Part shown: one piece after another, positions 1 through 11,641 of the stretch
How the letters are laid out: every line of letters begins with the position of its first letter
Position numbering within the stretch: the stretch's first letter is position 1
Source: Gymnorhina tibicen
Lineage: Eukaryota; Chordata; Aves; Passeriformes; Artamidae
Direction of reading: 5' to 3'
NCBI GenBank assembly: GCA_013399875.1
Contig: VXAZ01009403.1
Coordinates: 118,138 to 182,137, forward strand
DNA: 64,000 nucleotides
The notes under the pieces: generated by a model
Databases searched by the model: none
Seen by the model: the letters and a program-made list of their open reading frames with translations, nothing else
Told to the model about the DNA's origin: nothing
Made by a program: the position numbers and the translations under genes

Positions 1-2596
1 AATGGCAAATCAGTCAAAATATTTAAAAAAAAAAATTCTCTTTCCTAGTTTTGATGACACCATTTCCTTGAATGCAGGGTTGTGTTAGGTATTTTTTCAG
101 TCATCTTGTAACAGTTATTGTGCTTCAGCTGAAATGATACAGAGCAAGGTGAAGTCAGCACCTTTGCCTCTGATAAATAACTTGAAAATTGTAAGTACAT
201 GTGGCTGTAAGGACAGGGAGATGCACATACTTGCTGTCCCTGAACACTGGGATTAGCAGTGGTCATCCACTTGCCAGAGTGGAATGTGTTCTGTACTGTC
301 ATCTCATGGTGACACTGAACAAGGCACAAGGTAATGTGAACAGCAAGGAAGGGTCTGGTTGATTTGGCTATCAAACATTTTCTATGCTCTCTGCTTCATG
401 GTGGAAACTGTTATTTTTAGAGAGTGTTATTCTAGAGGAGAAAGAGGTGTGTGACCAGCATTAGACTCCTTTTTGTGGTGTTTAATTAATTAATGCCTAA
501 TGTTTGGCTGGAATTATTAAATAATTAGTTTGCATTTTTTTCTAGAAGAGCAGGAAGTTGCCCCTTATTTTTGTAGTTTTATACCAAGAAAGCATTTATA
601 AGGAAACATATAAATATTGAGCTAGTTCTCTTTCCATCCTACCTGGAGGAAGAAGAGATAAGCAATAGGAATTCCTGGTTCTCTTCTGATAGTAAAATTC
701 TGATAGTATAATATTACTATGTGAGAGTAAGCAGCTGTCATTATGATGAGTCAAAAGTAAATATTTATTATGCTGTGGGTAAGTCCTATAAATCTAAACT
801 TCCATGCAGTATATATAGAAGTATGCTATATATAGAAGTGTATATACTGTCTTTACAGTACAGCAAATACAGAACTCTTCGTTATGTAAGCAGTCATATA
901 TAACCAGATCTGCTGCAGGTCACATGGGCTGAAGAGAAGCCCGTCAAACTTGGTTCCTTTCTTTGATTCATTTGTACTTTTACTAGGTAAAGGAGAAAAC
1001 TTTCTTCAAAAATCTGAGACTTTCAACAAAGGAAATCCAATTTAAACAATTTCTTAAAAACACTCCACTGTAATAATTGTAGTTTTAATTTAAAAAAACC
1101 CTGAAAAATCAGAAACCAAAGCAACTAAAAGGGGTAAAATAGCAAAGTGGAGCTCACGGGGGACTGGTGTTGACCCTAATACTCACTTCTGTATAAATAA
1201 ATTACTTAAAATAATAAGAGAAGAAAACTTACACATCAATCAAATTCACAGATGGTATCAAGAGGCTTCAAAGAAAGCAGAGACAACAGATAAACCTCCA
1301 AATAAACTACAGAGTTTAGAGAAAAAAGGAGCATTCAAGGACAAGATGCAACTTTGATACATATAAGGCTCTTTTGTGGATTAAGAGAAGGCTAAAAATG
1401 CAAATGTGTTCACAGAAGAACATGGACTCTGATTTCATCAGGAGACACAGACAGTTTTATGTAACTGCACCTCACATCCTGTAACCAGGGGCAATTAGTT
1501 TAAATTCTCTTTTAACAGTAGTTTTTGGTCTTACGAGCTCTGTGCCTGAGGCCTGCAGAGAGGCTTCAGGATTTTGTTTTCAGATGCTACTGGATTAAGA
1601 GAGCAAAATTTTTGAATCAGTTGTTCCCAGTTTTGTCAGTACTTGTGTTTTAAAAGGATGAGGTTTGGCTGGAGTTATGTTTTGACAGTGGTGGGAGACT
1701 CACCCTTTGCCAAAAGCTTAAACAAAATCAGTTTGCCAGTGAAACTTGTTGACTTTGCATCCATGTTTGATGTGGTGGGTCTGTGTGTGGCTAAATGTAT
1801 CTTTATGCACCTGTGTCTGATGTTTGCTTCCATATCTGCAACCTAACCTCCTTGTTTTGATTTGGCACACAGAGGCCTGGTTGGAAAAACTGTTTTATTT
1901 AGCACAGGGCTGTAAAACTGTATGAGTTTGTTATCCTTGGATAAAGGACAAGCAAACAATACTCTGCCGGATGAGCAGGTAGCCAAGAAACAGATGACCA
2001 AACTGATTTCTGGGTGACTAAGGACATTGTCTGAAAAAGGGCACTAGTTCTTATAAAAGGAAAAAGATAATTTTACAAGCAGCCTTTCTTTGATTATCAG
2101 AGAAAGACAGATGTCACTTGGCTGCAGGGATAGGAAGAGATGAGGCTTCACCAAAACCCTGGAGTCTCTGCGACCACCAAACATAACCAAAAAAGTGGTG
2201 GAAAAACTGAGGCAGTGATTCAGTTGTTGCTATATTTTATTTGATTTTCTGTATAACTTTGTTTCATGCACTGGCTGAATAATGTGATTTTTTTCTTTTT
2301 AGACAAAAGTTGGCAAAATTTTATATGCTTCTATTTATGTGGATCCCTGAAAAATAAAACAATAAACCAATACATCTGTAAAGGTAGTTGCATGTATCAG
2401 AAACTTGAGAAGTATTTTAGTGGGAATATGGAGAAAATCAGGTTATGAAATGAAGCTTCTGATGGTCTAAGATTATTGTCATCCTCCCAGGTAAGGGTGT
2501 GCACATTACTGCGTGACAGTGTCTAAGGCTGTGGGCAGCCACTGCAGTGGCTGTGTGAAGTTGGATAGTTATTTAGGAAATAAACAAATAGGATTG
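1..2596. other. Unique AT-rich non-coding DNA
   Basis: No recognisable gene or interspersed repeat. The only structure I see is near 807-849, where a TATATATAGAAGT unit occurs twice 17 bp apart and is bracketed by inverted 9-bp arms (CAGTATATA / TATATACTG). Open frames here are 60-109 codons, lack splice-bounded structure and look like chance. Confidence 0.6.
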
Positions 2597-2656
2597 TTAG
2601 TAGTAGTAGTAGTAGTAATATTACTATAATTATTCATTATTATTATTATAGTTTAT
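2597..2656. repeat. TAG/TTA trinucleotide microsatellite
   Basis: About seven consecutive TAG units are followed by a run of interrupted ATT/TTA units. The second half (TATTATTATTATAGTTTATTATAG) reads as a decayed continuation of the same array. Confidence 0.9.
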
Positions 2657-2659
2657 TAT

Positions 2660-3316
2660 AGTTTGACAAATAGTCAAAGCACTGTTGTTGCAGGAATGAA
2701 CACACCTTTGCATTTAACATGGTTATCTGCAGGGCTGGTGGAGGGGGAAGGCAAGTCTGGTAGCTCAGTCTGAAGGGCTTGTGGTTCAGGTCTGCCATTA
2801 TTAGCCCAAATTCATAAAGGTTTGAGGACCGCTAAATGGGACTGAGTAATTTTACATATTAAACCCTAAATTTTGATCCTTACTCGCGATTCCTTAAGCT
2901 AGCTCTTTAGACGTACAGATTTTCATACTTCTGTTCACCAAGTATTATATATTTTGTTTCTGTGCACACAAAGAGCTGTTGGAGCAGTGAAACCAAGCCT
3001 CTATACTTCTGATCAAGTTTCCCAGTCACTGGTTAAAAGATTAGGCAGCTTCTCTCTAGTCCACTGATTCTTTAATCACTTTTTGCCCAGGAATATGACT
3101 GCAAGAGGAAGGGAGAGGAATATCCTGGGCATAAAACCTGCAGCAGGATGGTTGGGATAGCAAGTGAGACCTGTACACAGTAATTTGGCTAAAATGGAAG
3201 CCTCCTGCTTCCCTGTCACACAAGCAATGACTTTTCTCTGTGTTACACGGGCTGAGTACAATGTACAGCTGCAGTGCAGGAGACGACTCCAATCTCAAAG
3301 TTCCATCCTGAAGCTA
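2660..3316. other. Unique non-coding DNA
   Basis: No repeat family or gene recognised. Overlapping open frames of 61-80 codons on the minus strand show no domain or splice context. Confidence 0.5.
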
Positions 3317-3481
3317 ATCATGAAATCATCGAGGTTAGAAAAAACCTTTAAGATCGAGTCAAGCCGTAAGCCTAGCACTGCCAAGTCCACCATAATCCCT
3401 GTCCCTAAGTGCCACATCTACATGTTTTTTAAAAATGTCTTCAGGGATGGTGACTCAACCACTTCCCTTGTTGTCTTTCCC
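3317..3481 (-). mobile_element. CR1 LINE 3' fragment, first half (interrupted)
   Basis: The block starts with a decayed ATCATGAAATCAT terminal repeat. It continues through the CR1 landmarks AGCACTGCCAAGTCCACC, AAGTGCCACATCTACATG and TTCAGGGATGGTGACTC, in the order expected when a CR1 3' end is read on the opposite strand. The match stops abruptly at TTTCCC and resumes at 3999, so one CR1 copy has been split by a later LTR insertion. It is 5'-truncated and has no reverse-transcriptase frame. Confidence 0.88.
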
Positions 3482-3998
3482 TGGGCTTAGAATTAAAAGC
3501 CAAACACGGTTAGAGGGGAAAAAAGGGTTTTACCTCAGTATTTATTTAAGGATCCTCAGGTGCACCACATCCAGGTAGAATGCACCGAAATGCACCCGCA
3601 GAATGCACACTGAAAATGCACACACACTTCTTGTATACAATTCTTGTACACAATTACAGGCCTTGCACATTAGCATATTTATCAAAGATTCCCCAATGAG
3701 AGGCTCAAGAGAAGCCCCCATCCTGAGGAATGTTCTCTCTGGATGGGCCTGTCTTGGTTTACAGAATGTGTTCTGGAGAGGACCTTGATGTCTGGGGCTT
3801 TCTGACCCAACTGCGAGGTTTCCAAGATATTTGGTCTCTTGGCTTAATGGAACTTTGGGTCTAAGCGAGTTATCAGACTTAGGGAATTACAAGTATGTGG
3901 GCTAAAAGCACTAAGGATACACAAAAGCTGTATAAAAGGGTATATGAAAGTGTATATAAAAGGGGCATATAAAAAAGCAAAAAATCATCATGGCATCA
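3482..3998 (-). mobile_element. Solo LTR nested inside the CR1 copy
   Basis: About 517 bp separate the two halves of the CR1. Read on the minus strand the insert starts TGATGCCATGATG and ends TTCTAAGCCCA, giving TG...CA ends. It carries an AATAAA polyadenylation signal near the 3' end (complement of 3541-3546) and repeated TTTTATA promoter-like runs near the start. There is no internal retroviral coding sequence, so it is a solo LTR left by LTR-LTR recombination. Flanks CCCTGGGC and CCCTGAGC are near-identical, but exact ends are ambiguous by a few bases because TG...CA can be drawn in more than one way. The family is an avian endogenous retrovirus; I cannot name the subfamily. Confidence 0.75.
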
Positions 3999-4098
3999 CC
4001 CTGAGCAGACTGTTCTGGGTCTTGACAAACCTTTTAATGAAGCAATTTTTCCTAATATCCAATCTAAATGTTCCCTGGCACGACTTGAAGCTAATGTA
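3999..4098 (-). mobile_element. CR1 LINE 3' fragment, second half
   Basis: This continues the CR1 at 3317-3481: CCCTGAGCAGACTGTTC, CTTGACAAACCTTTT, then the CR1 landmark TTTTTCCTAATATCCAATCT and CCCTGGCACGACTTGAAG. The sequence degrades into unrecognised DNA after about 4098. Confidence 0.85.
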
Positions 4099-6310
4099 AC
4101 TGTGCCTCAGGTGTGGCCACTTGAGTGCTGGGCTCTCAGGCGGGTACCTCTCTGCAGTGTCTCTCAGCGAGCCCTGGAGCCTCCTTGCTCCCAGCTCTGC
4201 CTGTTACAAATCTGATGGAGGTGGCACTCAGCAGCCAGGCACCAGGAAGGCAGACTCTGCAATGGCTGCTGCTGCAAAACCTGAATCCCTTAACACAGTC
4301 TAACCCTTGGATCTCTGACTTACAGTGCAGTTAATAGTGTAGAAGGGATGCTAAAACCCAGCAACTTACTCAGGCAATGCAGGAGCAGAAGGAAGGTGAG
4401 GATAGCAGACTTTTCTACAATTGCATTTTGCTTGCTTTTTGTTCTTCACAGCATTGGGACATCTGTACAGTCCCAATTTTCAGACAGAAAAGACAGAATT
4501 TTTCCCCATTTCCAGGATGCCACTTTTTCCAACGCAAAGTTTTGTTGTTTTCCTCCTCAAAACCCTTCTCATGCTCCATGTCTTCTGTGTACTCTGTGGA
4601 CCGTGCAGCTTTGCCTGTGGGATGTCCATGCTTGCCTCCCACGTGATGGTGGGGAAGGAACACAGGCTGCAGAGGAGCCACAGAGGAGTGGGGCTGGTAG
4701 GATGGATGTGGCCTGACGACCTTGTTCTCTATCAGCACCCTGCATTTTTGAGGCAGAGGTTATGAATATTGACCTTTTGTGTGCTTTCTGGAAATGGCTG
4801 CTGCAAGACTCCCAGTTCATCACAGCGTTAGCAGGTCACAAGCATAGACTTGGCGTACTCTTGCTTCCGCACAGTGTGAAGCTCAAGCTCCTGCAGGATG
4901 AACCTCATTTCTGTGAGCCTCTATAAACGTTTGGTTGTACATTTTGAAATGTACTTAATTCTGTAATAACTGTAATTCTGTAACTCTGTTCCATGATACG
5001 TTATAGAAGGAGTTTGACCACTTTTGAACCACTTGGACCAGCTTTTGAAGTACAGCTTTACAATATAACGGCTGAATTGTTGTTGAAATTATAGTTTCAT
5101 CTTTAGTGATAAAGGACCTCTGGATCTGCCAGCCTGAATGACTTCATGTGCTTGTTTGGCCTACAGCTGTTAATAGATTTCAAAATGGCCATTTTGATAA
5201 AATGTCTCACAGAAGATTTTTTTATTGCAGATTAATTTTTCATATTATGTTTTTCTCTGGTGATTATAGCAAGTCTAACTGGTTTCAATTTAATTAAAGT
5301 ATCTTAACTTGGCAGGGCAACATAATCATAACATATAGGAGTTTTCAAATATGAAAAAAATGCAAATGCTGATTGTGAAAAAAATCTTATTTATCTCAAA
5401 TGAAATTACAGTATTTTTGCATATATTTAACCTAAGTTTTAAATCACTAACTAAGGGCAATATATTGCATAATTAAGCAAATATTAGAAGGTTCCAATTA
5501 TTTTACTGGAACTTGAAATGTATTTCATGCTTTCTAAAATGTTTTCTCAATATATTGGCTTCTTCTTATAAAATAGCAGCTGGGAGTAGAGAGCAGTGAA
5601 CCCATATTAAATCTGAGTTGATCTATATTCTTCAGCGATGTACTGCATTATTTTTGAATGATGCATTCATGGCAACATTATAATCTCACCAGAACTACTG
5701 GATCGTGTTGTTCTAAGGCTTTCTGTGTTTTATGAAGTTGCTGTCTCTCAATCTAAGTGCGTCACTCCTTTAATTGATCTCCATATAAAAACTATCTATA
5801 TTTTTAGAGTTACAGGCATAAGCACCCTGACGTAAAAGCATATGGTCCTCTTGTTTCAGAAAAATTATCTCCTTTTCTGAATATTTTGCCAGAACCTCTT
5901 GCAAAGAGTGAACATGGAGTCAGCAGAAACTCCATCAAACGATGATGTCTTTGCCCTCTCAATGGGTGATGTGCTTGGGACTGAGAGATTTTCAAAAAGT
6001 TTCATGCTGTGTCAGTGTCTGAAAGCTCAGGTTCACAAAAGCATTTTTCATTGGTCTAGAAATCTCAGACAATCTCTTTGTTTTATCTGCTGGATGATCT
6101 CCAACCCTGCTGAAACATCCTGAACGTCAGTTAGATATATCTGCTTCTGAACTCTAAAGATAAGGTCTCCAAGTATCAGATAATGAAAGAGAAGTAATTT
6201 CATCTTTGGAAATGAAGAGGTTTTTTTTGTTTTTTCAAAGTTCAAGTATTTTCAAGCTTTGAGTATCAAGTGCTGTATTTTATATGTGCATGTGACCGAG
6301 CACTGGAACA
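4099..6310. other. Unique non-coding DNA, AT-rich in its second half
   Basis: No gene recognised. 4100-4820 is moderately GC-rich with several overlapping chance frames on both strands. 5160-5560 is strongly AT-rich with many TTAAT/ATTA motifs. A frame at 5882-6029 has a good upstream acceptor-like tract but only a poor donor. Confidence 0.5.
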
Positions 6311-6311
6311 G

Positions 6312-6407
6312 TGTCGTGGTTTAGCATAGCTTGGTTTTTGGTTAAGGAGAAATTTTATCTCACAGAAGAAAAGTAAGTAAGTAATGGATGTGAACAAACC
6401 ATTACAA
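6312..6407 (+). mobile_element. Possible LTR start fragment
   Basis: TGTCGTGGTTTAGCATAG resembles the 5' end of several avian LTR families (TG..TGGTTTAG). The similarity fades within about 40 bp and no 3' end or target duplication is visible. Positions 6368-6383 form a short AAGT repeat. This is weak evidence. Confidence 0.25.
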
Positions 6408-6567
6408 ACAGGTTGCCCAGAGAGGTTGTGGAATCTCCCTCTCTGGAGATATTCCAGAACTGTCTGGATGCAATTTTATGCTCTGGGATGATCCTGCTTG
6501 AGTGGGGAGATTGAACCTGATGACCCACTGTGGTCCCTTCTAACCTGACTGATTCTCTGATTTGTGA
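6408..6567 (+). mobile_element. CR1 LINE 3' end, plus orientation
   Basis: ACAGGTTGCCCAGAGAGG, GTGGAATCTCCCTCTCTGG and AGATATTCCAGAAC are followed by GATGACCCACTGTGGTCCC and a decayed GATTCTCTGATTTGTGA terminal repeat. This is the CR1 3' UTR in forward orientation, 5'-truncated at about 160 bp. Confidence 0.9.
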
Positions 6568-9500
6568 CTTATAATGCTTGCCAAGTGTCATAAATATATT
6601 GAGCAACTCAGCTGAGCAAGGCAGAGCCACCACAGAAAGGTTCTTAAAATAATAACAATTTTATGTGCTGGATATTTTGGGGGGGTTGTTTGGTTAGTTT
6701 GACACAAGACAAGTTCAAAGATTACAAAGAATACATGGTCAAACTTCAGCAGGAATTTAAATGGAACAGAAATCTCTCTTTGTGCTTCTTCAGTGACACT
6801 CCAGCTGGGACACTGCAGCTGCATGCAAGTATCAAATGTCTTCTTAGAGCGAGTTGTGAAAAACTGGCCAGAAAAACCAGTAGACTGGCACTGGTAGGCT
6901 TGATCTTTAAATTATTGCTTTTCAAAATACTGCTGAATCTAGAGGGCCATCAGAAAGGGTCATCATTGCTGAATTACCATCTTTACAATACATTTTTATT
7001 TTATTCCAGAGAATGCTGTGACAAAAAAGTGCCAATAATGACAGTTACAGAGTTCTACTTCCCAATAATAATAATAAATGCAGAACACAAAGAAAAACTC
7101 AGCAAGTCAGACCTGAAAGTGCTTTTTCAGCACAAGACATTCAAGACAAGAAAATATTGATTTGAAAAATGGGAATTGATTGACCTGTTCAGTAAAAAGG
7201 CCTTGGAAAACATGAAAGTTACAAGAGAGAGCAGCTGTTCAGTGCTCTCTGTGCCTTTTCTTAAAAAGAGATTTGGGGCGCCCTTCCTTCCACTACAACA
7301 GTGCTTGGTGCTATACAAATACAGGTTTATTGGGTTTTCGAGTTTTGTTTTGGGTGTGGTTGAGGGTTTTTTGTGTTTTATTAGTTTGGTTTTTGGTGGT
7401 TTTTTGGTAATGTACTGCATAGAGATGCCTTAGCAATACTCCTGTCTTGAGATATCTGGGCTTATACATTTGCATGCCTGGAATATTGTCTTGGCATCCT
7501 TGCCTTTATGCAAAGTGAAGTGAAGCATTGGCTCAAATTTAACTTAGTTGCAAGAAAGGCAGTTTTATTTGTAAGTGAAATTAAGTTAATATATGCACTC
7601 TGACATGTCTCAAGGCAAGTGAAGTTCTTTGTTTTGGACATATTTACATTATTTCCTATGCCTTTTGTATTTTGCTGTCATTCCACCTTATATTTCTACA
7701 TTTCCTGTATTTCAGAGAACACACAACTGGAAAATAGAAGCTGAAAAGCTTTAAAGAAGAGCTTTAAAAATATTTTATTTGCATTAAGGGAAATGGTTCA
7801 TTAATTACAGCTTGGAAATATGAAATGTGAAAGGCTGCCAGCAGAGTCAGCTCAGGTTTGTGACAATGATCATTTTATGACTTGCATCATGTCAGTCTTC
7901 CAGTAGATTCCCTCCTGCTCACAGAATAAGTGAATAGTGAGTAAATGACTTCTTACAGTTGCCAGGTACCTTGGAGCACAGTGTTGTGTACTAAAATTAT
8001 GTTTAGTTTCCATATTCTTGGATCTAGTTTTAGCTTGCCTGCCGGGCATTAAAACTGCAAGATGAGTGACCCCACACTCCTACTCCTTGTTTTCTGTCTG
8101 AGGTTGATATGGCTGAAGCAGGTTGACATTACAGCTCCCATCTATCACTTGGTGAGTACCATCTTCACAAGTCTTATATGAGCAGATTGAGGGGACAAGA
8201 GGTTTGGAAAAGTAAAGTTCCCACTAACGCTAACAACATTACCACCACTCTTAATGTAGGCAGGGACCTGTTAGAATGGGAGAGAAACCAACCCCATTCG
8301 TGAGCAAGGTGGCTAAGTGGCAGGATGGAGTCGTCAAAATGAGAGGGTAAGACAGACCCCAAATCCCTGAAGATCAAGTGGAAACATATTCTGGGCTTGG
8401 GAAGATACTGAATATTGAGGGCCAAAAAAGCAATAGAGGAAAAAAATAATGATGTTTCATCTAGCTGAGATGAATAATTGCATCAACAAAAGACAAATAT
8501 TTTATTCCAGTCTATACAGGTTGTCAATAACAACATATTCTCTCATTTCTATTGCTATTATTTAATAACGTTTAAGTAGGAGTACTACAGATAGAGCAGG
8601 TGTTCCTTCCATGGCTGCATTTTGTTATTTTGATCTTCTTTAGTTAAAAATATGAAATGTGAGTCGATCTGGCAGTATAATACATTGCTACATCACGCTA
8701 GTAATTCCATCATAGCAGGGCTGGGACCTGCAGAGTGCGCAGAAGTGAAAAGTCTCGATTCAGATAAATGAAGTACTTACGTGCAACAATGCTTGCAACA
8801 ATAATGTTATCTGAGAATGATAGCTAATGCATATGGTACAATTTTCATGAAATGTATGAATCATCTGTCTTTTGGGAAACTCATTGTAACTTCCTTCTCC
8901 TGATTCTGTGTTAGTGTAGCAACATAATTTCTGTTTCTCATGCATTTTTCTCAATGGAAAAACAGTAGCAAACACCAGCATTTATTAATCACAGCCTTCA
9001 GAATTCAACACGTGCTACAAAAGCATACAAATAGGCTGGGAGCATGCAGAGTTATGGAGGAAAGAACAGCGTGTTCCTCAAAATTTTCAAGCACCCATTT
9101 GGAGGGATGCTGCGAAGGAAAACTGCCATGGAGGTTGGCACCAGCCCGTGTGCCAAGGCTTGCTGTGGATTATTCTGGACCAATGGCTTCCCCAGCGGTA
9201 GATGCTATTGAGATTTCTCACACAGCTTTCATGCTTCATCCTTTGGAAAGATTCTTGGAATGTGTTCTGGCTATCAGGGAGTGAAATTTTGGGGTGGGAT
9301 GCTTGCCTGGTGTATAACAATCTGGGCAGAATGGATACCTTCAGATTGCTACAGTTCAACTAGCAATTGATTTTCTCTGGAGACAGGATTAGGGTTGCCA
9401 AGACAGTTTCTTGGCCCAGTTACCATTTACACTGTGGGCTCTCCCTGGAAAACCATGGAGGCATATCTGGGGATGTCTTCAGTTAGCACAGGGTGCCACG

Positions 9501-11063
9501 TGGGTTGACTGTATTGTTTGATCAGCTCGTGTGTGTGTCTTTCATTTGTTTATGCCTGCAAATTGACCATATAGTCAGTTCCAGATTAAAACCTTATTGA
9601 AAAATTATGATTACTTGTTTTCCAGGAAAACTGTAAAAATTATGAATAACCACTGTTACATTTTCTTCTTCTGATGGATATTTACTAATGTTGCCCAGAT
9701 TGAACAAGGAAAACCTACTCCTTTTAATTTCCTATTCCACATCTGCTAAGGTAATGGCTACCAAAGTAGAACAAGAGTGGCATAATCCAGGAATGCTTGG
9801 CATTGCAAAATCACAAGAAGGTTGAAATCTCAGCAACCTTTTCCCATAAGAAAAATAGCATAAATTTATAATTGAATGAAGCATATTGGAACAAAGAGTA
9901 AGTGTGGGTAGAAAAGAATTGATAGTGCTTACTGTGGTGTAACATTTTCTAGGTTGAACTGATTCAGATTTCAGAAACTCTGAATGTAATTTGGGCATTT
10001 ATATTGTGAACTGCAAAAGCCTGTGAAGTCAGAGCAGTCCTTCTGTTGTCCCAGCAGTCTGTGAATTAGGGACTCACTGGAGATCTGGATTAGCCTGGCT
10101 GCATGCAGAAAACATTCTTGCATGTTCAAATCCCATTTCACCTTTCTCATGTCTCACTCTCCCCAAAGCTCCATTACCTATTTAAGGATCATAATGACAA
10201 GAACCACAAATAAGCCATGTTTTTCATGTTGTTTAATTTTTTATATGTGGAAAAGACAGGGGTGACTAAAAGGTTGGTGATTAAAGTCTTGGTTTAACGT
10301 AACCGAGTTTCTCTGATCTCTAGCTAGACTAATCAGAGAGAGTTCTGTTCTGTCTAGCACCTTTTATTGCTTGACTTTAGTGATATCTCAAAGCATGCAT
10401 TTGAAACAGTCTCTGCCATGCCACTACTTTGTGAGAGCAGATTTAATTTCGCTTTGGCGAGGAGATTCAGTGTGCCGAACATTGGTGCTAAAATCCCTCA
10501 TGCTGTCAGAGACTGGAAAATAATCTCTTCCCTATGCCTTCTGCCACATACACAGGTGTAGAAACACATCCTGGGGCAAAATCCTGAGCATACTAAATCC
10601 AGCAGGACCATTAAGGTCGGGATGGAATAGTATATGTATCTATATATCTGTATATCTCCAGTACAGGTAGGATTTATTGTAAGAAGAAAAACAAAGTGAA
10701 AACACAGCTCGTAATTTGACGAATTTATATTTTTGAATGAAGAATAACTAGTTATCACCAAAGTTATCAGGATGATAAGCAGTCTTCTGCTTATCACTTT
10801 GATATATTCAATTTCCTCAAACTGAATTTGTACTAGTTTTCTCATAAATAATACCTCTTTTTTTATAAAGATTTTTTCAAAGCTGCCAAGTGAGGTAACA
10901 TTCATTAGAGCTATCCAAGGATGTTGATTCTCTCACTGGTCAGGACTTGAAATAGGTGGGTATGTTAACTCTAGAGTTGATTCCTGTCCCAGCGACTGCC
11001 CCACAGCAAAAGGTGATACTTATTCACTTTTTACTTCTTCCAAGTGCCATACGTGCACACAAT
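6568..11063. other. Unique non-coding DNA
   Basis: No interspersed repeat recognised. It contains a G/T-rich low-complexity stretch at about 7325-7410 and a 165-codon open frame at 6663-7160 (reported as a finding). A 34-codon stretch at about 10430-10540 on the minus strand contains several CpGs and an open frame, but an upstream in-frame TAG and no clear donor. No known gene is visible. Confidence 0.5.
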
Positions 11064-11068
11064 GAATC
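11064..11068 (+). repeat. Target-site duplication, left copy (GAATC)
   Basis: The five bases directly before the LTR TG start are repeated exactly directly after its CA end (11637-11641), marking integration. Confidence 0.8.
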
Positions 11069-11636
11069 TGTACTGGTTTATTTAGGATGGAGATAATTTT
11101 CTTCATACCAGCTGATATGGGTTATGTTTTGGATTTGTGCTGGTGAGAGAGGTGTTGGTAACACACCAACATCTCAGTTATTACTGAGCAGCACTTACAC
11201 AGAGCCAAGGCCTTTTCTGCTCCTCACCCCACCAGTGAGGAGGCTGGGGGTGCACAAGGAGTTGGGAGGGGACACAGCCAAGACAGCTGACCCCAACTGA
11301 CCCAGGGGATATCCCACACCATATGGTGTCATGCTCAGCCTGCAGGGCTGGGGGAAGAAGGGAGTAGACGATGTTTGGAGTGATGGTGTTTGTCTCACGA
11401 AGTCACTGTTACGCGTGGTGGAGTGTGGCTTTCCTGGAAATGGCTGAACACCTGTCTGCCCTGGGAAGTGGTGAATGAATTCCTTACTTTCTTTGCTTTA
11501 TCTATTAAACTGTCTTTATCTCAGCCCATGAGGTTTTGTGCATTTACCCTTCTGATCCTTCTCCCCGTGCTAGTGGTGGGGGACTGAGTGAGTGGCTCTG
11601 TGGGTCTGAGCTGCCTGCTGGGGTTATGCCACCACA
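11069..11636 (+). mobile_element. Solo LTR of an avian endogenous retrovirus
   Basis: This 568-bp element begins TGTACTGGTTTATTTAGG and ends GTTATGCCACCACA. I recognise the family from its landmarks: GAGATAATTTTCTTC, TATGTTTTGGATTTGTGCTG, CAAGGCCTTTTCTGCTCCTC, GGACAGCTGACCCCAACTGA, a GTTACGCGTGGTGGAG block and TATTAAACTGTCTTTATCTC, which contains the ATTAAA polyadenylation signal at 11514-11519. It is abundant in songbirds and related birds. No gag, pol or env lies next to it, so it is a solo LTR. Exact flanking GAATC repeats show the copy is complete. A 5-bp duplication fits an ERVL-like integrase, but one lost base from a 6-bp duplication cannot be excluded. Confidence 0.92.
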
Positions 11637-11641
11637 GAATC
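11637..11641 (+). repeat. Target-site duplication, right copy (GAATC)
   Basis: Exact copy of 11064-11068, immediately after the LTR CA end. Confidence 0.8.

Noticed and set aside
5882..6029. Plus-strand open segment after a TTTTGCCAG acceptor
   Set aside because: The donor (GTTCAC) is poor and no homology is recognised.
10430..10536. CpG-bearing 34-codon minus-strand stretch
   Set aside because: There is an in-frame TAG just after the likely acceptor and no good donor. Interesting composition, but not enough for a feature.
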